Shown piece by piece: positions 19,399-29,543 of a stretch of DNA of 61,490 bases. Every line of letters starts with the position of its first letter. Position 1 is the stretch's first letter. The notes under the pieces were generated by a model. That model did not search any database and had not been told where the DNA came from. It saw nothing but the letters and a program-made list of their open reading frames with translations. The stretch comes from Colwellia sp. (GTDB lineage Bacteria; Pseudomonadota; Gammaproteobacteria; Enterobacterales; Alteromonadaceae), in contig JAPYOP010000020.1 of NCBI GenBank assembly GCA_029938115.1, forward strand, positions 1 to 61,490, written 5' to 3'. The position numbers and the translations under genes were made by a program.

Positions 19399-19872
19399 TT
19401 AATTCTGATAATGAATACTAATCACTGTCCAATATTTTTCACCTGAAGGTGTACTTACCACAGCTTCATCATCCACTTCTTTTTTCAACAAAGCGCGAGC
19501 CATGGGTGAGTCGATAGAAATATAGTCATTACGACCAAATATTTCATCCGGCCCTACTATTTTGAATGTTAACTGTTCACCCTCATCATTCTCAATTTCC
19601 ACCAAAGCACCAAAAAACACCTTTCCAGCTTGTTGAGGGTTGTAATCTATGACCTTGATATCTTCTAAACGTTTAGATAAATAGCGTACTCGACGATCAA
19701 TTTCTCTAAGGCGCTTTTTGTTGTATTGATAGTCAGCATTTTCGCTACGATCACCTAAGCTTGCCGCCCAAGATACTTTCTTGGTCGTTTCAGGTCGCTC
19801 AACTTTCCACAAATGAGCAAGTTCTTTTTGCAGCAACTCATACCCTTCACGAGTGATTAAATTTGTTTTCAT
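19399..19872 (-). CDS. greB: Transcription elongation factor GreB
   Basis: 157 residues. The N-terminal coiled coil carries the acidic tip (LGDRSENADYQYNKKRLREIDRRV) that enters the RNA polymerase secondary channel to stimulate transcript cleavage. The C-terminal FKBP-like domain ends with DEAVVSTPSGEKYWTVISIHY. The basic RRVRYLSKRL and overall length fit GreB rather than GreA. It follows the TraF-like gene by 29 bases on the same strand. Confidence 0.96.
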   Translation of the reverse strand: MKTNLITREGYELLQKELAHLWKVERPETTKKVSWAASLGDRSENADYQYNKKRLREIDRRVRYLSKRLEDIKVIDYNPQQAGKVFFGALVEIENDEGEQLTFKIVGPDEIFGRNDYISIDSPMARALLKKEVDDEAVVSTPSGEKYWTVISIHYQN

Positions 19873-19901
19873 CTTTATTAAAATCCGCAGCTTGTAACAG
19901 G

Positions 19902-21365
19902 TTAGTAATCAAATTGCACACCTACTCTAATATTAAATCCACGCCTAACTTCATTGCCATCCAATGATACTGTATCTAATGTAGTTGCCAAATCGATATT
20001 AACAAACTTCATCACAGTTACCCCTGCATTAACATAGCCAAGCTTAGTACCCGCTAAATTACGACTAAAACCAACTCTAGCACTAGGCAACCACCAACTA
20101 TCCGCGGCATAACCCGCAGTTACGGTTAACCATTGATACCTATCTCGCATTGGGTCTTCTACTGGGTTAGCATCTAACTCAGCGTTCAAACTCCAGTCAC
20201 GTTGTTTAGTATATATACCTGCCTCAAGTTTAAGTTGACGCTGCATGGTAAATTCTTCATGGTGATCTAATTTTTGTAAAATATTGTCCGATTTAAAACG
20301 GCGTCGATCTACTTCAGGAAAATTATAAGTATGCTCGAATAAGCTGGTTAATGAGGCGCCTAATTGATAATTCGATGCAGCCCATACCAACCCCAAATCA
20401 AGATCAAAACCCGTTTCATATATATAATCCGCGTTTTTAATATCATCATACAGCGCTTCAGAGTCCGTTATATCACCAACTCGAGTACTAACATTGGTTA
20501 AACCGACACGATAAACGCTTGGTTTAACACCCCAATATAAATCGCCACCTTCAAAAACCTCCAGCTTACGACTATATGATAAAGAAACTTGACTAATTTT
20601 GGTTGCTTTAATTAACAATAAGCTATCGTTATCAATAACTAACTTGGTATTTTTATTGGCCGGATTGTAAAAAAGTGTAATACCACCACTTAAATCGAGT
20701 TCTTGAATAGGATCATTTTCATCAAAATCAGGTAATGTTTGTAACTGTTCTTTTGCTTGGTTGACATCAAAGTTAATATCTTCAAACAATCCCACGGCTT
20801 TAGCATTGCCCTTATAAGAAGCACCAAACAGTAACGTGCCACCATAAAAGTTTTCATTTAAAACAAAAGTAGCTTCGCCCGTTGCTTCTGCTTTTGCGTA
20901 ACCTTCAACTGCAATTAATGCCAACAGACTAGCAGTAACAGCTACTTTATCTTTAATGATATCTAAGCGATCTTCCAATTCAGGATACATATTGAAAAGA
21001 TCTTCCCAAATATAATCTCTAATAGGGTTTTCAGGTGTTGGTGCTGGCTCTGGGGCATCAGGATCACTAGGTGGCTTAAAGTCATTTCGCAAAGCATCTA
21101 TTGTTGCAAACAGCTCATCTAAATCCCCATATTCTAGTCCTGCCCCAAATTCGATTAAGCCACCGGTCATTACATGGGGATCTTTACGTTCAACTATCAA
21201 TGCTGCGGCTGCGGGATTACCTGCATTCGATAATGATTTTTGTGAATAATTCAAGCTAGCACTGCGCGGTTGAATATCAGCCAAAACAGAGGGTGCTAAC
21301 ATAACCAAAGAAAAAGCTTTGAGCACATTAAGAGTAACTTTAGTTAATGGCTTTGTCTGTGACAT
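19902..21365 (-). CDS. TraF-family (PF13729-like) envelope beta-barrel protein
   Basis: 487 residues with a signal peptide ending near VLA (about 29). The mature protein starts with a conserved segment (SASLNYSQKSLSNAGNPAAAALI), then a proline-rich insert (residues about 96-112), and ends in amphipathic strands finishing with FNIRVGVQFDY, a typical outer-membrane barrel end. Marine gammaproteobacteria often annotate this family as conjugal transfer protein TraF, but no conjugation gene is nearby, so that name is likely misleading. The role is unknown. It may be co-transcribed with greB. Confidence 0.75.
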   Translation of the reverse strand: MSQTKPLTKVTLNVLKAFSLVMLAPSVLADIQPRSASLNYSQKSLSNAGNPAAAALIVERKDPHVMTGGLIEFGAGLEYGDLDELFATIDALRNDFKPPSDPDAPEPAPTPENPIRDYIWEDLFNMYPELEDRLDIIKDKVAVTASLLALIAVEGYAKAEATGEATFVLNENFYGGTLLFGASYKGNAKAVGLFEDINFDVNQAKEQLQTLPDFDENDPIQELDLSGGITLFYNPANKNTKLVIDNDSLLLIKATKISQVSLSYSRKLEVFEGGDLYWGVKPSVYRVGLTNVSTRVGDITDSEALYDDIKNADYIYETGFDLDLGLVWAASNYQLGASLTSLFEHTYNFPEVDRRRFKSDNILQKLDHHEEFTMQRQLKLEAGIYTKQRDWSLNAELDANPVEDPMRDRYQWLTVTAGYAADSWWLPSARVGFSRNLAGTKLGYVNAGVTVMKFVNIDLATTLDTVSLDGNEVRRGFNIRVGVQFDY

Positions 21366-21494
21366 TTTATTCCTTATTCGCTTTATAAATACAAAATTTG
21401 TAATATTTCAGTAGCTAAATATTAAACTATTGATAATATCATGACCGAACATTTTCAACATAAAAAACCAATAGATAGTTACAAAGTGATGACA

Positions 21495-22355
21495 TTAGCC
21501 TTTGTCACCTATAACAAGTCGACTTCTCACTGGCACTTGGCATACATCTAATACGGGTGGTGGCTTTTTATAGAAAAACTCATGTTCACGCACGCGGCGT
21601 TTTACTAATCGTTCGGCAAAATCTGTTGATTCAGTATTTTCAACTTCAATAATAATGCGCTCATCTTTGGGTACATCTGACATTAACTTCATGCTAACAA
21701 TAGGCGTATGCTCTCGACTATCTACTGCTAACTCACCTTCAATAACCGAAGTACGCTGTATTGCTTGAATGTGTTCCATGCCATAAACCACACGGCCAAA
21801 TATAGTCATTATTTTATCTAAATAACGCGGGGCTTGGCCAATAACAAAATAAAAATGACTAGAGGCAGAGTCAGCCTCATTACCTCTAGCCATTGCTAAT
21901 GTGCCAGGACAGTGAGTTAACCAAGCACTCTCGTTGTTATCGCGAGCCAAGGCAAAACCATTTTTTAATCCGGTTGATGAAGCAAACAAATCATCGGTTT
22001 GTACCTGGGTAAAAGACCAGTTTTTGTCTGTTGCAAACTTTCCCTCTATTGCCAATATTGGTACTGATTTATCTTTTTCACTACCGTCTTTAGGCCCTGC
22101 TTGCGCGACAAAACCATCGATGACACGGTAAAATTTAGTGCCATCAAAAAAAGATTTTTTAACTAACCCTGAAAATTGTTCGACATGTTTAGGTGAAAAC
22201 TGCGGCGCCAATTCAATAACCACTTTACCGTGAGGTAAGGTCAATAATAAGGTGTTGTTTACATCTAAAGCTCGCCACTGCTGATCTGTGGCATTATCAG
22301 CACCGCAAGCGCTAATAAACAGAAATGAAGTCAAAATAAGTACTTTTTTAAGCAT
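21495..22355 (-). CDS. Lipoprotein cyclophilin-type peptidyl-prolyl isomerase
   Basis: 286 residues. A lipoprotein signal with a lipobox at FISAC puts the modified cysteine at 17, so the protein is membrane-anchored in the periplasm. The cyclophilin domain covers about 35-230: FSGLVKKSFFDGTKFYRVIDGFVAQAG, GTLAMARGNEADSASSHFYFVIG and TIFGRVVYGMEHI. It should catalyse prolyl isomerisation during folding of exported proteins. A C-terminal extension of about 55 residues (rich in Arg, Lys and Pro) lies outside the domain. It is divergent from the DUF445 gene. Confidence 0.92.
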   Translation of the reverse strand: MLKKVLILTSFLFISACGADNATDQQWRALDVNNTLLLTLPHGKVVIELAPQFSPKHVEQFSGLVKKSFFDGTKFYRVIDGFVAQAGPKDGSEKDKSVPILAIEGKFATDKNWSFTQVQTDDLFASSTGLKNGFALARDNNESAWLTHCPGTLAMARGNEADSASSHFYFVIGQAPRYLDKIMTIFGRVVYGMEHIQAIQRTSVIEGELAVDSREHTPIVSMKLMSDVPKDERIIIEVENTESTDFAERLVKRRVREHEFFYKKPPPVLDVCQVPVRSRLVIGDKG

Positions 22356-22461
22356 TGAATAAATCCCTAAGTTTGGATAAATATTATCTTCGTTTTAGCA
22401 AAGTAAATTCAATGCTATCATAGCGCTTCTCTAAATTCATCGCTCAATCACGGAGTTATCA

Positions 22462-23172
22462 GTGAACAAAAGTCTAGCCACAAATATTATTGCCCTAGTA
22501 TGTACCTTATCAGGCTTTATTTTAGACAATCATATTTTATATACCGTCGGTTTATTTGCTTTGTCAGGTGCAATAACCAATTGGCTAGCTATACACATGT
22601 TATTTGAAAAGGTACCACTGCTTTATGGCTCAGGTGTTATTCCTGCCCGCTTTGAAGATTTTAAAATTGCTATTCGCCAATTAATGATGGAACAGTTTTT
22701 TACCAAAGAAAATATCGACCGTTTTTTGTCTACCGGATCAGGTGCCGCTAGCAGTATCGATTTAACGCCCGTTATTGAAAAAATTGATTTGACGCCAGCT
22801 TTCAATAATCTAGTAACGGTTATTGAAGAATCATCCTTCGGCCCTATGCTAGCAATGGTTGGCGGCAGTGAAGCAATACAGCCAATGAAAGAGCCTTTTA
22901 TTGAAAAAATGAAAATATCAATACAGGAAATAAGTCAAAGTGAACAATTCAATAATTTACTACGTGAAGAGCTAGAACAACCTAACATGATTGCTAACAT
23001 GCAAGAAAAAGTCAGTGATATCATTGAAAAGCGCTTGAATGAATTAACACCACAATTAGTGAAAGAAATAATTCAGGCAATGATTAAAAAACACCTAGGT
23101 TGGCTCGTGGTTTGGGGCGGTATTTTTGGCGGTGCAATTGGTTTAGTAGCCGCACTTACCAATAATTTTTAG
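22462..23172 (+). CDS. DUF445 family membrane protein
   Basis: 236 residues from a GTG with a CGGAG ribosome-binding site. An N-terminal hydrophobic region (about 8-45) contains GAITNWLAIHMLFEKVPLLYG, the signature of the DUF445 family (YheB/YjiN-like). A mostly helical charged middle follows, then a C-terminal membrane anchor (WGGIFGGAIGLVAALT). The function is unknown; it is probably an inner-membrane protein with a large soluble loop. Confidence 0.88.
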   Translation: MNKSLATNIIALVCTLSGFILDNHILYTVGLFALSGAITNWLAIHMLFEKVPLLYGSGVIPARFEDFKIAIRQLMMEQFFTKENIDRFLSTGSGAASSIDLTPVIEKIDLTPAFNNLVTVIEESSFGPMLAMVGGSEAIQPMKEPFIEKMKISIQEISQSEQFNNLLREELEQPNMIANMQEKVSDIIEKRLNELTPQLVKEIIQAMIKKHLGWLVVWGGIFGGAIGLVAALTNNF

Positions 23173-23341
23173 TGCTTATATAAAACAAAATGATAAACCG
23201 AACAAATTAGTCTTAAATATTACGTCAAAAACCTTAATTTTAGTGCACTTTTGAGCTATGCTTGCCTTTCATTGTTTCTTTCAATTAAAAGGGTTTAATT
23301 CATCAAAATTGAGCCCATCAAATATAAGGTAAATTTCAGTC

Positions 23342-24529
23342 ATGTTTGCTAGCTTAAAAGCTTTGCCTGCCGATCCTATATTAGGCCTCTTAGCTAAATA
23401 CCGAGAAGATACTAACCCGAAAAAAATTGATTTGGGTGTTGGCGTTTATAAAAATGAAGCAGGTGAAACCACCGTGCTTGATTGTGTAAAAAAAGCCGAG
23501 CAGCATCGTACTGATACCGAAACCAGCAAAGTTTACATTGGCCCTACCGGTTCACCTTTATTTAATGACGTAATGGGCAAGCTTATTTTTGGCACGCATA
23601 AAGTGTTGCTAGAAAATCGTGCGCGCACTTTTTCTACTCCTGGCGGTACTGGTGCATTACGTGTTGCTGGTGAATTTATTAATTCATGTAAAGCAGGCGC
23701 GACCATTTGGGTTTCTAATCCAACGTGGGCAAACCATACTGCAGTTTTTGAAGCGTCAGGTTTGACGGTAAAAACTTACCCTTATTATGATCATGAAAAT
23801 AAAAGTTTAGATTTTGATGGCATGTTAGCCGCCTTAAAAAAGGTCTCTGCTGACGATGTTGTTTTACTGCATGCTTGTTGTCATAACCCAAGTGGTATGG
23901 ACTTAACTAACGAGCAATGGCAACAAGTTGCTGAAGTTGCGAAGGGTGTTGGTTTTACTCCGCTAGTTGATATGGCTTATCAGGGTTTCGGTGCTGGTTT
24001 AGACGAAGATGCTTATGGTTTACGCTTAATGGCTGAATCGGTTAAAGAGATGATCGTTTGTAGTTCATGTTCTAAAAACTTTGGTTTGTATCGTGAACGT
24101 ATTGGCGCTTGTACTTTAATTGCAGAATCAAGCCACAGTGCTGATTTAGTGGCATCTGTATTAGCTTATGTTATTCGTGGTATCTATTCTATGCCGCCTG
24201 CACACGGCGCAGCAATTGTTGAAACTATTTTAAGTTCAGACGAATTAACCGCTCAATGGCATAGCGAGTTAAAAGAAATGCGTGATCGCATTAATGGCAA
24301 CCGTCAGTTATTGGTTGATAAGTTAATTGAAAATGGCGTAACTCGTGACTTTAGCTTTATTACTCGCCAAGCGGGTATGTTCTCTTTCTTAGGCATAACC
24401 CCTGAACAAGTACAGCAATTACAAGATGAATACAGCATATACATGGTTGGCTCTAGCCGTATGAGCATTGCAGGCATTGCTAACCGTAATGTTGACTATT
24501 TGGCTCAGTCTATTGCGAAAGTGTTGTAG
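23342..24529 (+). CDS. tyrB: Aromatic amino acid / aspartate aminotransferase (class I)
   Basis: 395 residues, matching AspC/TyrB. It transfers amino groups between aspartate or aromatic amino acids and 2-oxoglutarate, using pyridoxal phosphate bound to Lys245 (SSCSKNFGLYRERIG). VYIGPTGSPLFNDVM, NPTWANH, HACCHNPSG and the terminal SSRMSIAG with the carboxylate-binding arginine are all present. Aspartate and aromatic subtypes cannot be separated with certainty by eye; the TyrB name is the usual one in this group. It is followed by a strong hairpin terminator. Confidence 0.9.
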   Translation: MFASLKALPADPILGLLAKYREDTNPKKIDLGVGVYKNEAGETTVLDCVKKAEQHRTDTETSKVYIGPTGSPLFNDVMGKLIFGTHKVLLENRARTFSTPGGTGALRVAGEFINSCKAGATIWVSNPTWANHTAVFEASGLTVKTYPYYDHENKSLDFDGMLAALKKVSADDVVLLHACCHNPSGMDLTNEQWQQVAEVAKGVGFTPLVDMAYQGFGAGLDEDAYGLRLMAESVKEMIVCSSCSKNFGLYRERIGACTLIAESSHSADLVASVLAYVIRGIYSMPPAHGAAIVETILSSDELTAQWHSELKEMRDRINGNRQLLVDKLIENGVTRDFSFITRQAGMFSFLGITPEQVQQLQDEYSIYMVGSSRMSIAGIANRNVDYLAQSIAKVL

Positions 24530-24616
24530 GTTAGATTTTGTCTACAAGGATGTTGGTATTTAGGTTTTATCAAAAACAAAAATCTATTGTCTAACAAAGT
24601 AAAATATAATAAATCG

Positions 24617-24662
24617 GGTTAAGCTTTTTATTTCAATATAATATAAAGTCTTAACCTTTTTA
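24617..24662 (+). terminator. Rho-independent terminator after the aminotransferase gene
   Basis: GGTTAAG (24617-24623) pairs with CTTAACC (24650-24656), followed directly by TTTTT. The loop is AT-rich. It lies about 90 bases past the stop. Confidence 0.65.
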
Positions 24663-24701
24663 CGTCTTATTTATCACTTAACAAAAGTAAAGGAAAACAC
24701 C

Positions 24702-25334
24702 GTGAATGCTTCTGGTAACTTATTTATTCTTTCTGCTCCCAGTGGCGCAGGTAAATCTAGCTTGATCACTGCCCTACTCAAACAAGGAAAGCAAGAATCA
24801 ACTAGGCCTATGCAAGTCTCAGTATCGCATACTACACGTGATCCTCGTCCCGGCGAAAATGACGGCGAGCACTACCATTTTGCTTCTGTTGAAAACTTCA
24901 AAAGACAAATAAAAAAAAATTCCTTTTATGAATATGCTGAAGTTTTCGGAAACTATTACGGCACATCAGAAGCGGCTATTGATGATCAGCTAGCCCAAGG
25001 AATTGACGTATTTCTTGATATTGACTGGCAAGGTGCGCAACAAGTTCGCATGAAAAAACCGTCTGTAACTACAATATTTATCAGCCCTCCTTCAAGAAAA
25101 GAACTAGAAAGCCGTTTGCGTGGTCGTGGTCAAGACAGCGATGACGTTATTGCTAGTCGTATGGAAAAAGCCCAATGTGAATGCTCCCATTTTCAAGAAT
25201 TTGATTACATCATTATAAATGATGACTTTGATCAAGCCTTAACTGAGCTAACTACCATTGTAAATAATCAACGATTAAAGCGAAATCAACAGGTAGCCAA
25301 GCATAAAGTATTGCTAGACGAACTAATTTGTTAA
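24702..25334 (+). CDS. gmk: Guanylate kinase
   Basis: 210 residues from a GTG preceded by AAAGGAAA. The P-loop is [11 protein letters not shown] (11-21). The GMP-binding segment ([19 protein letters not shown]), [13 protein letters not shown] and [11 protein letters not shown] follow the family closely. It phosphorylates GMP to GDP in the cytoplasm. As in E. coli it lies upstream of rpoZ and spoT, but a double-rhodanese gene is inserted between gmk and rpoZ here. Confidence 0.97.
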   Translation: MNASGNLFILSAPSGAGKSSLITALLKQGKQESTRPMQVSVSHTTRDPRPGENDGEHYHFASVENFKRQIKKNSFYEYAEVFGNYYGTSEAAIDDQLAQGIDVFLDIDWQGAQQVRMKKPSVTTIFISPPSRKELESRLRGRGQDSDDVIASRMEKAQCECSHFQEFDYIIINDDFDQALTELTTIVNNQRLKRNQQVAKHKVLLDELIC

Positions 25335-25356
25335 TGGCTTGTTAATCTATAAGTTA

Positions 25357-25386
25357 TTGTAAAAATTTAGTTTTTTGCACTATAAT
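25357..25386 (+). promoter_or_regulatory. Sigma-70 promoter of the rhodanese gene
   Basis: TTGTAA, an 18-base spacer and a perfect TATAAT. It predicts a leader of about 20 bases before the ATG at 25414. Confidence 0.6.
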
Positions 25387-25413
25387 TAGTTTTATTTTTC
25401 CATTAATAAGGCA

Positions 25414-26253
25414 ATGAAATTGAAAAAGTTGATGCTTATCCATAATTTACTTATGGTTATTGCTTTTACATGTTCTAACTTAGTCGTTGCCGCTGCCACA
25501 GTAGATGAGACTATTTTTCCATTGCGCAGCACTTACAGTAGTGTTGCAACCATATCCCATCAAAAATTAATTGATAAAATCAATGACACATTAATTATTG
25601 ATGTTCGCTCTGCTTACGAATTTAGCGTATTACATATTAACAATGCCGTTAATGTACCTATAACTAATTTAGGCTTTATTCCAACACTGGAAATATTACG
25701 TGCTAACGATACCCGTCCTATCGTTTTTTATTGTAACGGCATAACGTGTAGGAAATCCTACAAAGCAAGTATTATGGCGCAAGAGAATGGCATAGAGAAT
25801 GTGCGAACTTTCGATCTAGGGATGTTAAATTGGGCCAAACTTTATCCTGAAAAATCTGCTTTTTTTAACTTATCTCCTTTAAATAAAAATCACTTAATAA
25901 CGCCTGAAAAATTTCGCCAACACCTATTATTACCCAGAGATTTTATTAGTAAAATAACACCTGACAACTTGGTTTTAGATATTCGTGAACCATTTCAACG
26001 AGATGAATTAATTCTAAAAAAAAATTCAACCTCGACACCACTCAATAAGTTTCATTACTCTTTAAAGTTAATAAAAGAAAATAAATCAACTGTTCTCATT
26101 TATGATGCCGTCGGAAAGCAAGTGCGATGGTTACAATATTTATTAGAAAAACATAACATCGAAAACTATTACTTTATGCAAGGCGGCGTTAAGGGATATA
26201 TCGCCGCAGGTTTAGACAAAACAACAATAGTAAAAGATTTATCATTGGAATAA
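25414..26253 (+). CDS. Exported double-rhodanese-domain protein
   Basis: 279 residues with a signal peptide (about 1-28, ending VVAAA). The first rhodanese domain (about 50-150) has LIIDVRSAYEF and an active loop YCNGITCRKS with Cys107 as the likely sulfur carrier. The second domain (about 165-270) has VLDIREPFQRDEL and ends GGVKGYIAAGL, but its loop reads IYDAVGKQ with no cysteine, so it is probably structural or substrate-binding. It is likely periplasmic. The role is unknown; relatives act in sulfur transfer or redox sensing. It has its own promoter. Confidence 0.85.
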   Translation: MKLKKLMLIHNLLMVIAFTCSNLVVAAATVDETIFPLRSTYSSVATISHQKLIDKINDTLIIDVRSAYEFSVLHINNAVNVPITNLGFIPTLEILRANDTRPIVFYCNGITCRKSYKASIMAQENGIENVRTFDLGMLNWAKLYPEKSAFFNLSPLNKNHLITPEKFRQHLLLPRDFISKITPDNLVLDIREPFQRDELILKKNSTSTPLNKFHYSLKLIKENKSTVLIYDAVGKQVRWLQYLLEKHNIENYYFMQGGVKGYIAAGLDKTTIVKDLSLE

Positions 26254-26328
26254 GGCTTTTACTTGCTTATTGACTTAGCACTCAGTAGAATGCAGCGCTA
26301 TTTTATGAATTAAAGTTGGAGTGACCAA

Positions 26329-26616
26329 ATGGCTCGCGTAACTGTTGAAGATGCCGTAGAAAAAATCGGTAATCGTTTTGATTTGGTGTTGGTAGCATCA
26401 CGTCGTGCTCGTCAAATTGCAACGGGTGGCAAAGAACCTTTGGTTGATGTCGAAAATGACAAGCCAACTGTGATAGCTTTGCGTGAAATCGAAGCAGGTT
26501 TAATCACCTCCGCTGTAATGGATGTATCTGATCGTCAAGAACGAATTCAACAAGACACTGCTGAGTTAGACGCAGTTGCTGCAATCGTTGGTGGTCAAGA
26601 ACCAGAGTTAGGTTAG
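26329..26616 (+). CDS. rpoZ: RNA polymerase omega subunit
   Basis: 95 residues, beginning [20 protein letters not shown] and containing [11 protein letters not shown] and [15 protein letters not shown], the full omega signature. It stabilises the beta-prime subunit and in proteobacteria forms part of the ppGpp binding site. spoT, which controls ppGpp, follows. A long hairpin terminator separates the two genes. Confidence 0.98.
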   Translation: MARVTVEDAVEKIGNRFDLVLVASRRARQIATGGKEPLVDVENDKPTVIALREIEAGLITSAVMDVSDRQERIQQDTAELDAVAAIVGGQEPELG

Positions 26617-26646
26617 TTAAAGCATACAACTGCTGAATTTAACCTA

Positions 26647-26697
26647 AAAACGCGTAACTTTTTTCTATTATTATAGAAAATAAGTTATGCGTTTTTT
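26647..26697 (+). terminator. Long-stem terminator between rpoZ and spoT
   Basis: A stem of more than 20 pairs: AAAACGCGTAACTT (26647-26660) pairs with AAGTTATGCGTTTT (26682-26695) with one G-U, and an inner TTTTCTAT/ATAGAAAA arm closes on a four-base loop. A run of T follows. The preceding A-run suggests it may also work in reverse. Confidence 0.8.
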
Positions 26698-26817
26698 TAT
26701 GTCATTTTTTTTCTCTTATACAACAACGACAATTTTCTTTTCATTTCTCGCAAAGCCACGTATTCTAGACTTATTAGTATGTTTTCCCTGTTTTTTACCT
26801 GCGAAGTGGAGTGATAG

Positions 26818-28926
26818 GTGTATCTATTTGAACCCTTAAAAGAATTAAGTTCAACCTACCTGTCAAAAGTGCAAGTTGATTTACTCAAACACGCCTACGT
26901 TGTTGCAAGAGAAGCACATGATGGCCAAATGCGCTCTAGTGGTGATCCCTATATTACCCATCCCGTTGCTGTTGCCATTAATTTAGCAAACATGCACTTA
27001 GATCATGAAACGTTAATGGCTGCATTACTTCATGACGTAATAGAAGATACGCCAGTTACTAAAGATGAATTGGCCGAGTTATTTGGCCATACTGTCGCAG
27101 AATTGGTTGAGGGTGTTAGTAAGCTCGACAAATTAAAGTTTGATAACAAAGAAGAAATGCAAGCGGAAAACTTCCGTAAAATGGTGTTAGCCATGGTGCA
27201 AGATATTCGTGTTATTTTAATCAAACTAGCAGACAGAACGCATAACATGCGAACACTTGGCTCATTGAGGCCAGATAAACGCCGCCGTATTGCCCGTGAA
27301 ACCCTTGAAATATATGCCCCTATTGCTAACCGTCTTGGTATTCATGATATTAAAAATGAATTAGAGCTATTAGGTTTTGAAGCACTTTATCCAATGCGTT
27401 CAAGAGCACTTAAATCTGCAGTAAAAAGCGCTCGCGGTAATCGAAAAGCCATTATTGACAATATCCAAGCAGAAATTTCGGCTCGGTTAAAAGAAAGTAA
27501 TATCACCGCACAAGTAATAGGCAGAGAGAAACACCTCTATTCTATTTATCGCAAAATGCTCAATAAAGAATTGATGTTCAATGAAGTCATGGATATTTAC
27601 GCTTTTCGCGTTATCGTGGGCGAAAAAATGGATGATTGTTACCGTGCATTAGGCGCAATGCATAATTTATTTAAGCCTATTGAGGGCCGATTTAAAGACT
27701 ATATAGCCATTCCAAAAACTAATGGCTATCGCTCACTGCATACTTCCTTAATTGGTCCTCACGGCATCCCTGTAGAAATACAAATCAGAACCGACAGTAT
27801 GGATCAAATGGCCGATAAGGGTGTTGCTGCCCATTGGCTCTACAAAGAAGGCGGTGGTAATGCGGATACCACTGCACAAATGAAGGCCCGCCGATGGATG
27901 CAAAGCTTATTAGAGTTGCAACAAAGTGCAGGTAGTTCATTTGAATTTATTGAAAATGTAAAATCAGATCTCTTTCCAGAAGAAATTTATGTTTTCACCC
28001 CTGAAGGTCGTATTATTGAATTACCTATGGGCGCAACTGCTGTTGATTTTGCCTATGCAGTACACACTGATGTAGGTAATTCATGTGTTGGTGTAAAAGT
28101 TGATCGCAAACCCTATCCAATGAGCCAACCGCTTGACTCTGGCCAAACTCTTGAAGTGGTCACCTCTGCTGCAGCTAGGCCAAACGCTACATGGCTTAAC
28201 TTTGTCGTGACCGCAAAGGCAAGATTGCAAATTAGAACTTATTTACGTAGTCGTGAACAAACTGAATCAAAAGCTTTAGGGAAACGCTTATTAAGTCATG
28301 CTTTAGGTAAAGTAAAATTAGAAGATATAGCCGAAGAAAAAATCGCCGAAGTTGTACAACAATGCGGTAATAAAACCTTTGATGAATTATTAACAAGTAT
28401 AGGTTTAGGTAATGCCCTAAGCATAGGTATCGCTAGACGCCTAACCGATGAATTTACCGAAGACAGTGATCTAACGCCAAGTAACAGCAAGGCTAAAATG
28501 CCAATAAAAGGCACTGAAGGTATGCTAGTTAATTATGGTAAGTGTTGTCGTCCAATTCCAGGCGACTCAATCTTAGCTTATTTAAGCCCTGGTAAAGGCT
28601 TGATGGTACATCAACAAGGTTGTCGCAATATAAAAGGTCATGAACAAGGCGCATTATTCCCAGTACAATGGGATAACGATATCGACAAAGAATTTATCGC
28701 CAAATTACGCGTAGAAATTATCAATCATCAAGGTGCATTAGCATTACTGACCAACGTGATTGCCAAATGTGGCTCTAATGTTCACAGTTTAAACTCAGGT
28801 GAAAAAGAAGCAGGACTTTACGTTATTGATATGGAAATCACCTGTCGTGATCGAATCCACCTTGCTAATATTATCCGTAAAATTAAAGTCATGATTGATG
28901 TTCAACGCGTCATCCGAAATAAATAG
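26818..28926 (+). CDS. spoT: Bifunctional (p)ppGpp synthetase/hydrolase SpoT
   Basis: 702 residues from a GTG with a GGAG ribosome-binding site. The HD hydrolase domain has His72-Asp73 (LLHDVIEDT) and LADRTHNMRTL. The synthetase domain (about 235-345) contains REKHLYSIYRKM, IYAFRVIV and KDYIAIPKTNGYRSLHT. The TGS domain (about 385-445) has VFTPEGRIIELPMGATAVDFAY, and an ACT domain lies at about 625-700. It makes and degrades the stringent-response alarmone. The gene follows rpoZ, as in E. coli, and is followed by ridA. Confidence 0.97.
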   Translation: MYLFEPLKELSSTYLSKVQVDLLKHAYVVAREAHDGQMRSSGDPYITHPVAVAINLANMHLDHETLMAALLHDVIEDTPVTKDELAELFGHTVAELVEGVSKLDKLKFDNKEEMQAENFRKMVLAMVQDIRVILIKLADRTHNMRTLGSLRPDKRRRIARETLEIYAPIANRLGIHDIKNELELLGFEALYPMRSRALKSAVKSARGNRKAIIDNIQAEISARLKESNITAQVIGREKHLYSIYRKMLNKELMFNEVMDIYAFRVIVGEKMDDCYRALGAMHNLFKPIEGRFKDYIAIPKTNGYRSLHTSLIGPHGIPVEIQIRTDSMDQMADKGVAAHWLYKEGGGNADTTAQMKARRWMQSLLELQQSAGSSFEFIENVKSDLFPEEIYVFTPEGRIIELPMGATAVDFAYAVHTDVGNSCVGVKVDRKPYPMSQPLDSGQTLEVVTSAAARPNATWLNFVVTAKARLQIRTYLRSREQTESKALGKRLLSHALGKVKLEDIAEEKIAEVVQQCGNKTFDELLTSIGLGNALSIGIARRLTDEFTEDSDLTPSNSKAKMPIKGTEGMLVNYGKCCRPIPGDSILAYLSPGKGLMVHQQGCRNIKGHEQGALFPVQWDNDIDKEFIAKLRVEIINHQGALALLTNVIAKCGSNVHSLNSGEKEAGLYVIDMEITCRDRIHLANIIRKIKVMIDVQRVIRNK

Positions 28927-28986
28927 AAAGAATCAGCTACGAGTGAAGAGTTTCGAAAATACAAAAATTATATAATAGGAAATAGA

Positions 28987-29376
28987 ATGAAAAGCATAAT
29001 CTCAACCGATCAAGCGCCAAGCGCTATTGGCACTTATAGTCAAGCCGTTAAAGTGGGTAATACTGTGTATTTATCTGGGCAAATTCCGCTTATCCCTGAA
29101 ACGATGATGGTCATAGAAGGTGGTTTTGCCGAACAAACAGAACAAGTATTTAAAAACTTGTCAGCAGTATGTGAGGCTGCAGGTGGCTCTATCAACAACA
29201 TGGTAAAAGTAAATATTTTCATGACTGATTTAAGCAACTTTGCTACGGTTAATGAAATTATGGCAAAATATTTTGAACAGCCATACCCTGCACGTGCCGC
29301 TATTCAAATCTCTAAATTGCCTAAAGATGTTGATATTGAAATTGACGGTATTATGGAACTACCCAACGTTAACTAA
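28987..29376 (+). CDS. ridA: RidA family enamine/imine deaminase
   Basis: 129 residues. Starts with [21 protein letters not shown], contains LSGQIPL and ends [20 protein letters not shown]. The conserved arginine (Arg103) and glutamate (Glu119) needed for hydrolysis of reactive enamines such as 2-aminoacrylate are present. An AGGA ribosome-binding site lies seven bases before the ATG. Compared with E. coli, it is inserted between spoT and trmH. Confidence 0.96.
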   Translation: MKSIISTDQAPSAIGTYSQAVKVGNTVYLSGQIPLIPETMMVIEGGFAEQTEQVFKNLSAVCEAAGGSINNMVKVNIFMTDLSNFATVNEIMAKYFEQPYPARAAIQISKLPKDVDIEIDGIMELPNVN

Positions 29377-29543
29377 AACATTGGTCATAAATCAAAATTT
29401 ATGCGGCATTATCTGCGTTATTCGTCTAAGTCACTTATATACATAAGCTCAATAGACTCATAGCTGACAGCCTTGCCTAAACCTCGTTTGTTTAGAATAT
29501 AAATGTGAGCGGTTTTAATAGCTTGCCCAAACACAGAAAAAAT

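Noticed and set aside
19902..21365. Conjugation function suggested by the TraF family name
   Set aside because: No other conjugation or plasmid gene is in the window; the protein looks like a chromosomal outer-membrane barrel.
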